A DNA stretch of 64,000 nt from Paenibacillus sp. JDR-2. Lineage in GTDB: Bacteria > Bacillota > Bacilli > Paenibacillales > Paenibacillaceae. Shown here piece by piece: positions 15,601 through 23,698 of this stretch. Location: positions 582,001 to 646,000 of the forward strand of contig NC_012914.1 in assembly GCF_000023585.1 (NCBI RefSeq). The letters run 5' to 3'. The stretch's first letter is position 1; the number at the start of each line of letters is the position of its first letter. Made by a program: the position numbers and the translations under genes. The notes beneath the pieces are model-generated. The model made no database searches, was not told the DNA's origin, and worked only from the letters and a program-made list of their open reading frames with translations.

Positions 15601-17400
15601 TTAAAAACATAGCATAGGGAACCTAAAGATACCACTATTTATTAAATGGTCTCTTGTGATTTTAGCGTCTTTATGTCTTTCTAAGTAGTCAATAGAGGCT
15701 TTATATTGTCCTTGAAGACTGCCGAAAACAATATCTCTAGGGTCAGAATCTCTACTCAGTGCCGAACCTTTAAATTGATCCATAATTACAACAGCTTGTG
15801 CCAGTAGTTTTCCAATATACCATTCTAGATGTACCCATAGATGATCGCCAGTTTTTCCGAGCTGTGCAGCGTGAACAATCATATTTCTTGTGAAATACAA
15901 TCTATCAAGCTGGTAGGATATTGTATTGCTCGATGTATTAATAATATCAAGTAGGTCTTGAAGTGTTCCCCACTTTTCATTGATTATCCGATACTGTTTT
16001 GCAAGTAAAGGATCCGTCTTAATCGCATTAAAGGGATCGTTAGGCTTATTTTCAAATGTTTTATCTATTGCCCACGACATTACTGACGATAATGATTTAT
16101 CTTCTAGCTTGTAGATTTTAGGGCATAATAACTTTAACTTATTAATTTCAGAAGCTTTTGTATACCTCTCGTGAAATGAAAGAAGTCTTCTTCCAACTGC
16201 CCCGAGAGCAATTGATTGTGCTACATTGTCTTTGATGATTTCAATATCAGTTTTGTTTGATCTAAGGCCCATTAATGCTTCGAGGGCAGTCCACAAAAGA
16301 ATATATGAATTTTCAACAGAAGGTACTGTTCTTGCGAGGTTATAAAAGTAAATTGGTTCTTCAAATATAGAAAGATTATCAAGATTCACTGCCTCAAGGA
16401 ATTCTTCATGCTTAGATAAAGAGTGCGAGAGAGTGTTTTTTCTAAACGACGGGATTAGGGGGTCGTTTGTTTTGCTAAAGTTATAGCGTGTAAATTTGTT
16501 GATTTTTCCGTTAAAATAGTAAGCTTCTTCCCAGAAAGGATCTAGTAAGTGTGGTGTTGCATCAGTATATTCCAAGCTATATTTTCGATAAGCTAAAGTC
16601 ACACGATTTCTCAATGCTGAAAAGGGATCCTTTCCAGATATTTCAAAAGAATATCCATCCAAAGGTACAGGTTTTTCATTTGGGAAGTAGTCAGAATTCC
16701 TTAATGTTATATTTATAGGGTTGAGGATATCTATTAACGGATTTCGGGAGATATTATCCGTTTTTGGAATAAAGCATCGATACTTTCTGTCAATGCTATA
16801 GTCAAAAAATGTGAACAAGTGCTTGATCATAGAATTCAATGGACGTTGGATAAGCTTTTTTGGTGCTATTTGAAGAAATGCAAGAGAGTATCCGTCGTAA
16901 ACTAATTGAGGGATTAGCAATGACAGAAGCTCATCAATTTTCTTTGAATAAGTGTCAAAATGACGGGATGAAAAATCAATATCGTTTAGTTCCTTTTGAA
17001 CATAAGTCAAATAAACTGGTTTTATAGAGGATTTATGTAACAACGTTCCGCTATAAATCTGTTGTATTAATTCAATACTAAAGTCCCTTTGCCATTCGCG
17101 TATGTTATTTGCTGCTGGTCGAAAATACTTGTTTATAATTACATCTGAAACGACTGACGAGTTAATCGATTCATCACTGCACTCATTTAATAACGATTGT
17201 AGTCTTCTGTGGTTTTTTGATCTCTTCAGGCAAATAGATGAAACTTCGCATAGTTCCTCGAGTAGAATGAGACCGTTTGTGCTGGTATGATTATTTGTCA
17301 GAAACTCCGATTTATCAACTAACTGAGTAAACTTCATAATGAAGTATTTGCTTAAGTCAGTATGTGTTGAGTGCCAATTTCTTTTTTTTAAAATGAACAT
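15601..17400 (-). CDS. Large protein with C-terminal HEPN (ApeA-like) RNase motif
   Basis: 599 aa, not assigned as a whole. The C-terminal third has the features of an ApeA-like HEPN domain: a helix with SYILLWTALEALMG (about residues 350-365) and the catalytic-type R-x4-H motif RNMIVH (Arg505, His510) in a second helix. HEPN domains with this motif are usually RNA-cleaving toxins or defence effectors. The N-terminal 330 residues are predicted soluble, rich in Ser, Tyr and Asn, and unrecognised. TAGGAGC precedes the ATG, 15 bp after the SAP-like gene. It is the last gene of a tight three-gene operon. Its low GC differs strongly from the core genes. Confidence 0.8.
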   Translation of the reverse strand: MFILKKRNWHSTHTDLSKYFIMKFTQLVDKSEFLTNNHTSTNGLILLEELCEVSSICLKRSKNHRRLQSLLNECSDESINSSVVSDVIINKYFRPAANNIREWQRDFSIELIQQIYSGTLLHKSSIKPVYLTYVQKELNDIDFSSRHFDTYSKKIDELLSLLIPQLVYDGYSLAFLQIAPKKLIQRPLNSMIKHLFTFFDYSIDRKYRCFIPKTDNISRNPLIDILNPINITLRNSDYFPNEKPVPLDGYSFEISGKDPFSALRNRVTLAYRKYSLEYTDATPHLLDPFWEEAYYFNGKINKFTRYNFSKTNDPLIPSFRKNTLSHSLSKHEEFLEAVNLDNLSIFEEPIYFYNLARTVPSVENSYILLWTALEALMGLRSNKTDIEIIKDNVAQSIALGAVGRRLLSFHERYTKASEINKLKLLCPKIYKLEDKSLSSVMSWAIDKTFENKPNDPFNAIKTDPLLAKQYRIINEKWGTLQDLLDIINTSSNTISYQLDRLYFTRNMIVHAAQLGKTGDHLWVHLEWYIGKLLAQAVVIMDQFKGSALSRDSDPRDIVFGSLQGQYKASIDYLERHKDAKITRDHLINSGIFRFPMLCF

Positions 17401-17415
17401 TTGTATGCTCCTAAG

Positions 17416-17835
17416 TTATTTTTCCTCCGTAGAGTTTCCAGCTATTCTTCTGAAAATTCCCAATCCACTGATTTGATCAGCAGCGTGTCTTATAAGTGCT
17501 GCTCTTGTATCAGATTTCTTAAAAGGAATCTCGTTGTCGGAAAGTAAATTCATAAGTTCCTCTTTGCTACATCCTGTTTTATCTAAATATTCTGCAAGTT
17601 CAGGAGCATGCATATTAGACATCTCGTTGAAAGTTTTTTCGATTCTTCTATCAAACTGTAAAATTATTAGCTCTATAAGATTATTTCGAGTCACTTTGTT
17701 TTTATATGGGATATCTAGTTCCTGTGCAACTTTTTGTAGTTGACTTAGTGTTAAACGTTTGCTGCTTCTCAGCCCAGCTCTCACTCCATCAGCACCCAGC
17801 CAGTCAAACATTTCCCTAAATAAAAGTGGATTCAT
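17416..17835 (-). CDS. Small protein with two SAP-like helix-turn-helix repeats
   Basis: 139 aa. Two related stretches, LTLSQLQKVAQELDIPYKNK followed by VTRNNLIELI, and CSKEELMNLLSDNEIPFKKS followed by DTRAALIRHA, have the helix-loop-helix spacing of SAP or Rho-N type nucleic-acid-binding motifs (about residues 28-60 and 88-125). This suggests it brings the complex to DNA or RNA. It starts only 4 bp after the ATPase stop and is followed 15 bp later by the HEPN gene, so all three products are probably made together. The SAP assignment is by eye and moderate. Confidence 0.75.
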   Translation of the reverse strand: MNPLLFREMFDWLGADGVRAGLRSSKRLTLSQLQKVAQELDIPYKNKVTRNNLIELIILQFDRRIEKTFNEMSNMHAPELAEYLDKTGCSKEELMNLLSDNEIPFKKSDTRAALIRHAADQISGLGIFRRIAGNSTEEK

Positions 17836-17839
17836 ACTC

Positions 17840-18730
17840 TTAATTACACCTCGCTATAAATTCATTTACAATGGATCTAAACTGCCAGGATTGTTTATCA
17901 GCAGTTGTGCCATCACAATCATAAACGGCTAAGTATTGTTCTGCTGCAACACGTAAGCCATCACCTTCTGTAACGTAATTATTGAAAATGCTATCAGTCT
18001 TTTTTAGGCGAACGTACTGCTTTTTCATTGTGAATATCAAGTCACCGTTATATTCCTTTGTCATCATTCCTATTGCACCGGCAAAAATAGTTTCAGGTGT
18101 TGTTGGGAGATCCAAAGTTCTCTCCAAAATTTCTCTATCTTTATTTACCCCGCGAATTGCTTCAATTGCTGAGGGAACACCTACACTTGATTGAAGATCA
18201 AGTTTTACTGGGGACACACTAAAGTGAGAAGCAAAAATAACACTTCTTAAGAGATGTGAAATCTCAGGGTGTGTATCTATTAAAATATAATCGTATTTAT
18301 CCTTGTAGGGAGCAAGAGCATTAGATATAGCTGAAAGATGATTATAATCAAGCATACTTCTTTCAAGAACATTGGTTCGTCCGGGCAATTTATCGATTGT
18401 TACTTCAGTTAATCTCGGATCACTAGGAATTAGTGGAGTGTTATAATTTCCAATAATAACCTCTGGTTGTGGAATTTCCTCTAAGTCCATATCACTATAT
18501 AAACCCCTGAAGACTGTATATAATGTTTTATTTGGTACTTTTCCTTTTTTAAAATGTTCTAACATTGAGGGAATAAGCCTGCATGTTATTCCACCTCTTT
18601 GATAGTCTGTATCCACGACAAGAACCTTCTTTTTATGGAACCTCTCTAATCCTATAGCTATGTGATAACAACAAGTTGTTTTTCCCACCCCGCCTTTTTC
18701 ACTAATGAAACTAATAATTTTTGCAGACAT
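17840..18730 (-). CDS. ParA/MinD-like P-loop ATPase
   Basis: 296 aa. Deviant Walker A motif KGGVGKTT at residues 12-19 with the signature lysine of the ParA/MinD group, then VLVVDTDYQRGG and the Walker B-like YILIDTHPEI. ParA proteins dimerise on ATP and bind DNA non-specifically. There is no N-terminal DNA-binding extension and no ParB or centromere-like repeat nearby, so it does not look like a plasmid partition gene; it heads an operon with SAP-like and HEPN genes. The ATG at 18730 is preceded by CAGGAGGT; the frame extends to a TTG at 18754 which overlaps that ribosome binding site and is rejected. Confidence 0.9.
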   Translation of the reverse strand: MSAKIISFISEKGGVGKTTCCYHIAIGLERFHKKKVLVVDTDYQRGGITCRLIPSMLEHFKKGKVPNKTLYTVFRGLYSDMDLEEIPQPEVIIGNYNTPLIPSDPRLTEVTIDKLPGRTNVLERSMLDYNHLSAISNALAPYKDKYDYILIDTHPEISHLLRSVIFASHFSVSPVKLDLQSSVGVPSAIEAIRGVNKDREILERTLDLPTTPETIFAGAIGMMTKEYNGDLIFTMKKQYVRLKKTDSIFNNYVTEGDGLRVAAEQYLAVYDCDGTTADKQSWQFRSIVNEFIARCN

Positions 18731-18754
18731 AAACCTAAATACCTCCTGTATCAA

Positions 18755-18900
18755 ACGAGTAGCTTGGATTGACTACTCGCAGTAATATTATGACCTAATG
18801 AGCATCCATGAATACAAAGAAATTGCTTAGTCCCTAAAATCTATTTCTTTATTATAGCATAATAAAATGTGCTCAATAATTAGCTTTTCCAATTCTACTG
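18755..18900. other. Upstream region of the ParA operon
   Basis: AT-rich, with no gene. On the minus strand it should hold the promoter of the ParA/SAP/HEPN operon; TATTATGCTATAATAAAG (TATAAT near 18858-18853) is a plausible -10 region. Confidence 0.4.
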
Positions 18901-19047
18901 CATCGTTACAATCCGCATGAGAGAATTACGCATGTCGGTGGTAAGAATATTAACGGAACCAGATTAGGTATAACTCAAGAAGAGGCTATCCAAGGTATTG
19001 AAAGTGGAAATGGGAAGTTAGCTCGCGAAGAGTCAATACGGTCATAA
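18901..19047 (+). pseudogene. Fragment of a DUF3892-type gene
   Basis: The + frame reads HRYNPHERITHVGG, KNINGTRLGITQEEAIQGIE and SGNGKLAREESIRS, then stop. NPHERITHVGG and the QEEAIQGIE helix strongly recall small DUF3892 proteins common on mobile elements. There is no start codon (a stop lies at 18877-18879) and the usual FYV-type C-terminal half is missing, so it is a decayed remnant. A terminator follows at 19064. Confidence 0.6.
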
Positions 19048-19061
19048 ATACGGCTCCACCA

Positions 19062-19424
19062 TTAAAATCCCGACCACATGAGGTCGGGATTTTGTTTTGT
19101 CCAAAAATGTAGACCGATTGTAGCCAAGGAAATAGCAGGAGAGGGATGAATTTTTGTATATAAGATGTCTACAAAAAATTCTAAACCAGTCACAACACAT
19201 GTAGAGATTATGGCATTGTTGATAACATAATAGAAATGCCTATGCTTAGATACCAATTTCTTTTTCTGAAAGAGGATTGAATTTACTTGTAGATTTTCAG
19301 TTCTTTGTGCAGATCGTACATCATCTTCCCAAGCGACTTTGTTCTCATAGCTTCTTTTGTGATTTCGTGACCAAAGACCATTTTTTTTGATTTCCAGATC
19401 AGTCAGACCCATTCGACCCAGCAT
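19062..19424 (-). CDS. Doubtful hypothetical frame in the island
   Basis: 120-codon open frame with one possible hydrophobic segment (about residues 68-88). No ribosome binding site is visible and its 3' end runs through the perfect terminator hairpin at 19064-19098, so it may be chance or a relic. Included because the surrounding stretch would otherwise be empty. Confidence 0.25.
   Translation of the reverse strand: MLGRMGLTDLEIKKNGLWSRNHKRSYENKVAWEDDVRSAQRTENLQVNSILFQKKKLVSKHRHFYYVINNAIISTCVVTGLEFFVDILYTKIHPSPAISLATIGLHFWTKQNPDLMWSGF
19064..19098. terminator. Bidirectional rho-independent terminator
   Basis: AAAATCCCGACC (19064-19075) and GGTCGGGATTTT (19082-19093) form a perfect 12-bp stem with a 6-nt loop and T-rich ends on both strands. 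Confidence 0.85.
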
Positions 19425-19710
19425 CGTTTGAAACCCATCATTCTACAAATAAGTTATAAATTAGTTAGTTAGTGTTCGGGTTTTCAGGCCTATGGGCTAA
19501 TGTGTTCGTGGAAAGATGTCGAAATAATAATTAAGGGATGTTAAGATTATAGTTTGCTTGTGCTACGACTATTAAAGAGACATTAATTTGTTAATTGTTA
19601 TTGTTCGCTTGGAGTTAATACTGAAATTGCAATGCTAACTTAGAAGGCGCAGGTATTGAATAAAAACCTTTCAGCCTCAACTGCTTCTATACTATGTTGG
19701 AGGAACATAT

Positions 19711-20274
19711 GTGACTAAATTAAAACAGGAAACTAAAACAAAACTATTTAAATGGCATGAGAACCTAACCGTAGGTATTGTTATTGCTTTACTTTTTTAT
19801 TTTATGATAGGGAGTATGTTTATTTTATTTTTCCCTGCCGGCCAGATCATTGTTCCTTCTCTTTTAAGACCTGAATCATGGATAAATGTCCAAACTTACC
19901 AAATGATGTCGGGATATATTTTCTGGGGAGGATTCCTAGGCGGTTGTGTTTTCTCCGTAACTTCAATATTAAATAAAATGAAAGAAAGTGCCTCAATGAG
20001 TGAAAGAAGTGCGGCAGAAGAGTATATCGTCTTTGTTTTGACGTTATTTTTTAGACCATTTTTAGGTGGCACAATAGCTCTAGTTATTGTACTCATGTTG
20101 AATTCAGGTTTTATTAATTTTAAGAGTATGGATCAAATAAAGGAATCTGGAAGTATTAATTTTCAAATTAGCTTAAGCTTCATTGTGGGATTTTCTATAG
20201 ATGCAATTCTATTCAAGTTAAACTCAATGGTCAGTATTATTGGGAATAAAGCAAAGGATAATAGCTCTAACTGA
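19711..20274 (+). CDS. Four-span membrane protein of the island
   Basis: 187 aa with about four hydrophobic segments (residues 20-45, 65-85, 105-130, 150-170). The family is not recognised. TTGGAGGAAC precedes the GTG start. It is AT-rich like the ParA operon and is the only intact + strand gene of the island. It could be an effector or immunity partner of the neighbouring system or simply cargo. The 286 bp in front (19425-19710) hold no gene that I can see. Confidence 0.7.
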   Translation: MTKLKQETKTKLFKWHENLTVGIVIALLFYFMIGSMFILFFPAGQIIVPSLLRPESWINVQTYQMMSGYIFWGGFLGGCVFSVTSILNKMKESASMSERSAAEEYIVFVLTLFFRPFLGGTIALVIVLMLNSGFINFKSMDQIKESGSINFQISLSFIVGFSIDAILFKLNSMVSIIGNKAKDNSSN

Positions 20275-20390
20275 GACAAAGTCGAGAATAGCATAACAGT
20301 ACTTTACCTATGAAGTACGCGGCTTGTACTGCACATCTCCGTGATGTTTGTTTGTCAGTGGGTGTGGTGTTTAGCGGTCCATGGATTGAT

Positions 20391-20408
20391 GGTTGGGGAA
20401 GAGTAAGG
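20391..20408 (+). repeat. Right direct repeat of the island
   Basis: GGTTGGGGAAGAGTAAGG, identical to 15026-15043. One frame ends GEE-stop as in the intact sulfurtransferase, but no sulfurtransferase coding sequence lies upstream. Confidence 0.85.
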
Positions 20409-20430
20409 CAAGAACTGAAGATTATGATCT

Positions 20431-20473
20431 ATACAGAGCACGGCGAGGTGGATGCCGCTGCTCTGTATTTTTT
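20431..20473 (+). terminator. Recurrent terminator, copy 2
   Basis: ATACAGAGCA (20431-20440) pairs with TGCTCTGTAT (20459-20468), inner CGGC/GCCG arm, then T-run. Closest to copy 1 in sequence. Confidence 0.88.
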
Positions 20474-20499
20474 ATGTTTTGTTGACATCGCCGGACAAA

Positions 20500-20526
20500 A
20501 CAAAAAGCCGCGCATTCCGCGCGGCT
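20500..20526 (-). terminator. Terminator of the PhyH gene
   Basis: AGCCGCGC (20506-20513) and GCGCGGCT (20519-20526); on the minus strand T5 and more Ts follow. Confidence 0.85.
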
Positions 20527-20537
20527 CCCGAAAATCA

Positions 20538-21371
20538 TTAAACCTGTACCCCTTGCTTCCGGTACACCTCCGGAAAATGATCGCCCACGAGCAGTTCGCC
20601 CGGCTTTACGTTGACGTAGGAGAGCATGACGTGCTCGCCTACGGGCTCGTAGCGGGTGTGGCCCGGCATGTAGTGCACGGCGATGGCGCGGCGCTTCATC
20701 TCGGAGCGGTTGTGCGGGCTGCCGTGCCAAGTCAGGCAGTGGTGGTAGCCCACTTGGCCTTTCTTGATCTCGAACGGCAAGGCATTTACCGCCGCGTTGT
20801 TCGGCAGCATCTCCGGCTGTTGATGGTACGGCATGAAGTCCGGCGTGTTCGCCAGATAACGCTGTTGATTGCCCCACTTGTGGCTGCCCGGTACCATCCA
20901 CATGCAGCCGTTCTCGATCACGGCGTCGTCAAGCGCAACCCATGCACTGACGAGATCGGCAGGCTGGATGATCGGCCATAGCGGATGATCCTGGTGCCAA
21001 TTCGTAGATCCGCCTGTAATCGGAGGCTTATATTGCACTTGGTCATGCCAGATGCGAAGCGAATTGGAATGGCATAGCTGCGCCACTTCCTCGCAGATGA
21101 CCGAATGCGCGGCATGCTGGAGGAAACGATCGCTGGCGAGCCAGATATTAACGATCTGGACGACACTCTCGCTCGTGATCATTTTCATATTGTCATAGGG
21201 GGAATCCGAATCCAGCATGTTGCGATTCAAGACAGGCTTATTGACGGTCTCGCCGTTCATCACCTTGTCCAGCTCCTCGCGAAGCTCCTCTACTTGGTCG
21301 TCGCTTAACACAACCCCACCTTTTAGAAAACCGTTGTTTTCAAACTCCGCGATTTGTGCTTGACTTAACAT
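20538..21371 (-). CDS. Phytanoyl-CoA dioxygenase (PhyH) family oxygenase
   Basis: 277-aa Fe(II)/2-oxoglutarate-dependent dioxygenase of the PhyH family. The metal triad is visible as His and Asp in TNWHQDHPLWP (about residues 120-130) and the distal His in LTWHGSPHNRS (about 225-235), with an Arg further on for 2-oxoglutarate. AAGGAG lies before the ATG. It is transcribed divergently from an AraC regulator with 180 bp between, so that regulator probably controls it. The substrate cannot be told. A second PhyH/AraC divergent pair occurs at 43-44.8 kb, but the two PhyH proteins are only distantly related. Confidence 0.88.
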   Translation of the reverse strand: MLSQAQIAEFENNGFLKGGVVLSDDQVEELREELDKVMNGETVNKPVLNRNMLDSDSPYDNMKMITSESVVQIVNIWLASDRFLQHAAHSVICEEVAQLCHSNSLRIWHDQVQYKPPITGGSTNWHQDHPLWPIIQPADLVSAWVALDDAVIENGCMWMVPGSHKWGNQQRYLANTPDFMPYHQQPEMLPNNAAVNALPFEIKKGQVGYHHCLTWHGSPHNRSEMKRRAIAVHYMPGHTRYEPVGEHVMLSYVNVKPGELLVGDHFPEVYRKQGVQV

Positions 21372-21406
21372 AACAACAACTCCTTAATAATCATTGGATT
21401 GTTTAA

Positions 21407-21423
21407 GAACCGTTTTGCGGTTC
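21407..21423. promoter_or_regulatory. Inverted repeat between divergent PhyH and AraC genes
   Basis: GAACCG-TTTTG-CGGTTC, a 6-bp inverted repeat in the shared control region. It could be a regulator-binding site; no function is shown. Confidence 0.35.
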
Positions 21424-21551
21424 GAACTTGCGTGATGGCTTGATGTGTTAAGCATAGCGGAGTTTGCAAGCGGTGTATTTACAGATACGAAACAGGTCTT
21501 TGCACTTTTCAAATATCCTTGATCATTCCTGCCATGAGGTGATTTCGCCGT

Positions 21552-22445
21552 ATGATCCAAGACCCGCCGCATTCCTATCCGGATATTGTCCTTGGCGCGA
21601 TCGATGACCTTCAGCCAACGGTTAACTTTGCGAGCCGGGCCGAAGTGCCTGCCTCCGAACAGTGGGGGCCTCGCATCATCCCGGACTATCAGCTATTCTG
21701 TCTACTCTCGGGGGAAGCCGAGATAAGTATTGGCCAGGAGCAATATACGCTGGCAGCAGGAGACAGCGCGCTGTACGGACCCCATTGTCCGCACCGAATT
21801 ATCGCTCGAACGGGAGCAGTCTTCATCGGCATCCATTTTGCTTATCGGCAGTCGTCGCTAGAGCTTGTCCATCCCGCATTCTCGATAGAAGCATGCAGCG
21901 AGGAGAAGCTTAAAACCAGTATCCGCCCCAGCTACAAGCTTGAGCTAGCAAACAAACAACTGTTGGAGCTGCCGCCTTTCTTCACCAAGCCCGACCTCAA
22001 GCCGATCCTGATGCGGATTGTAAAAGAATACATGAACGAGCAGCCGGGCTACCGCATCGTGCTGCGTTCATTAATGACAGATTTGATCACCACCATCGTT
22101 CGCAGTCAGCTGACGAAGCGGCAAAAGTCGCCGGAGCAGGACAAGATTGATCCTGCCCTTCAGGCCATCAATGAGCAGCCGGAGAAGAATTGGACCGTCA
22201 ATGAGCTTGCAGCTCTGTGCGGTTATCACGTCATTTATTTCTCATCGCTGTTTCGCAAATGTACCGGAGATAGCCCGAAGCAATATCTCATCAACGAACG
22301 TATCCGTAAAGCGAAATATTACCTGCTGAGCGGGGAGAAAATGGATGTGATCGCGGAGCGGCTTGGCTACGCCAGCGTCCATTATTTCTCCCGCAATTTC
22401 AAAGAGGAGACGGGTCTGACGCCTACGGAATTCAAAAATGGATAG
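21552..22445 (+). CDS. AraC-family regulator with cupin sensor domain
   Basis: 297 aa. The N-terminal part (about residues 30-110) is an AraC-type cupin, with GEAEISIGQEQYTLAAGDSA and the following HCPHRI. The C-terminal part (about 195-295) has the two helix-turn-helix units of the family: WTVNELAALCGYHVIYFSSL and DVIAERLGYASVHYFSRNFK. Probably a transcription activator of the divergent PhyH gene. ATG with GAGGTG just upstream. Confidence 0.92.
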   Translation: MIQDPPHSYPDIVLGAIDDLQPTVNFASRAEVPASEQWGPRIIPDYQLFCLLSGEAEISIGQEQYTLAAGDSALYGPHCPHRIIARTGAVFIGIHFAYRQSSLELVHPAFSIEACSEEKLKTSIRPSYKLELANKQLLELPPFFTKPDLKPILMRIVKEYMNEQPGYRIVLRSLMTDLITTIVRSQLTKRQKSPEQDKIDPALQAINEQPEKNWTVNELAALCGYHVIYFSSLFRKCTGDSPKQYLINERIRKAKYYLLSGEKMDVIAERLGYASVHYFSRNFKEETGLTPTEFKNG

Positions 22446-22592
22446 TCCAATCTCGATGCATCGATTATCGGCTTACGGTATCCTATGTTATTCTAAAACT
22501 ATATCGATTGGATTTCCTATAACGAGAATCCGTTTACGCTTGTCGGTTTGCTAATTGTAATAACATCTAACTCTTGATCGGAGGTTAAAACC

Positions 22593-23633
22593 TTGTCCAC
22601 TTCTACAGCCGTACAATCCTTGTTCCGTCCGTTTACTCTTGGGCAGCTTACACTGGCCAATCGCATTGTGATGGCGCCTATGACGCGCGCTATGTCTCCG
22701 AATGGGGTGCCCGGAACGAACGTAGCCGCTTATTACCGCCGGAGAGCCGAGAATCATGTCGGTCTTATCATAACCGAGGGAACGGTGGTGAATCATCCCG
22801 ATTCCTCTAACTCGAAGGATGTGCCTCACTTTTACGGCGAAGAAGCTTTGAAAGGCTGGGCTAACGTCGCAGCCGAGGTTCATGCCGCAGGCGGAAAAAT
22901 TATGCCGCAAATCTGGCATATGGGCACGAAGAAGCAAGTGAATGACTATACCGAAGCCGAGATTACCGCTATTGTTCAAGCCTTCGCCGACGCGGCCTCT
23001 GAAGCAAAGCGGATCGGCTTCGACGGCATAGAGCTTCACGGCGCGCACGGCTATCTGATCGACCAGTTCTTCTGGGAGAAAAGCAACCAGCGTACGGATC
23101 GTTACGGGGGCAGTCTGCTAGCCCGCACCCGATTCGCCGAAGAGGTCGTCCGGGCTTGCCGCGAAGCTGTTGGGCCGGATTTCCCGATTGTGCTGCGAAT
23201 TTCGCAGTGGAAAGAAAGGGAGTACACCGTGAAGCTGGCTTATAATCCTGAAGAGCTGGAGCAATTTCTACAACCGCTGGTGGATGCAGGCGTGGATATT
23301 TTCCATTGCTCGACCCGCCGGTACTGGGAGCCTGAATTTGCCGGATCGGATTTGAATCTTGCGGGCTGGGTGAAACGGATCACCGGCAAACCAACGATTA
23401 CCGTCGGCTCGGTTGGACTCGACAGTGATTTCATGACCTTCTTCACGGAAGGAAAAAGCTCTGCCAATACAGGAATTGATGGGCTTGTGCAAAAGCTCGA
23501 AAAAGATGAATGTGATCTGGTGGCGATCGGCAGGGCACTACTGGTTGATCCGGCATGGGCCAGCAAAATCCGTGAAGGTAAATTGACTGAATTGGTGCCG
23601 TTCACGCCTGAAGCGCTGAAGACACTATTCTAA
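22593..23633 (+). CDS. Old Yellow Enzyme family NADH:flavin oxidoreductase
   Basis: 346-aa FMN-dependent ene-reductase, single TIM barrel. LFRPFTLGQLTLANRIVMAP is the conserved N-terminus; the substrate-activating pair is in ELHGAHGYLIDQF (His in HGAHGYL), followed by RTDRYGGSL. C-terminal FMN phosphate contacts are in AIGRALLVDPAWASKI. Probably reduces electrophilic alkenes or xenobiotics. Start TTG at 22593 with GGAGGT 8 bp before. It stands alone and ends with a strong terminator. Confidence 0.93.
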   Translation: MSTSTAVQSLFRPFTLGQLTLANRIVMAPMTRAMSPNGVPGTNVAAYYRRRAENHVGLIITEGTVVNHPDSSNSKDVPHFYGEEALKGWANVAAEVHAAGGKIMPQIWHMGTKKQVNDYTEAEITAIVQAFADAASEAKRIGFDGIELHGAHGYLIDQFFWEKSNQRTDRYGGSLLARTRFAEEVVRACREAVGPDFPIVLRISQWKEREYTVKLAYNPEELEQFLQPLVDAGVDIFHCSTRRYWEPEFAGSDLNLAGWVKRITGKPTITVGSVGLDSDFMTFFTEGKSSANTGIDGLVQKLEKDECDLVAIGRALLVDPAWASKIREGKLTELVPFTPEALKTLF

Positions 23634-23654
23634 ACAAATACCTTTTATTAGAGT

Positions 23655-23683
23655 AAAAGCGGCTCCTTGTGGAGCCGCTTTTG
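23655..23683 (+). terminator. Rho-independent terminator
   Basis: AAAAGCGGCTCC (23655-23666) and GGAGCCGCTTTT (23671-23682), 4-nt loop; usable from both convergent genes. Confidence 0.92.
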
Positions 23684-23698
23684 CTCTGTTGAGCGATT

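Larger units (their letters stand above)
15044..20390. mobile_element. AT-rich genomic island between duplicated sulfurtransferase 3' ends
   Basis: About 5.3 kb that is visibly more AT-rich than both flanks and bounded by direct repeats of the sulfurtransferase gene end. It carries a ParA/SAP/HEPN operon, a DUF3892 fragment, a doubtful minus-strand frame and a membrane protein. No integrase, transposase or origin was found inside, so it is either a degraded integrative element or was mobilised in trans. The alternative is a local duplication followed by divergence. Confidence 0.7.

Noticed and set aside
17840..18730. ParA-like gene as evidence for an integrated plasmid partition locus
   Set aside because: No ParB, no iteron or parS-like repeats, no replication gene; the partners are SAP-like and HEPN proteins.
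20310..20981. 223-codon + strand frame
   Set aside because: Runs through two terminators and antisense to the PhyH gene; the start region is the duplicated sulfurtransferase end, not a gene.
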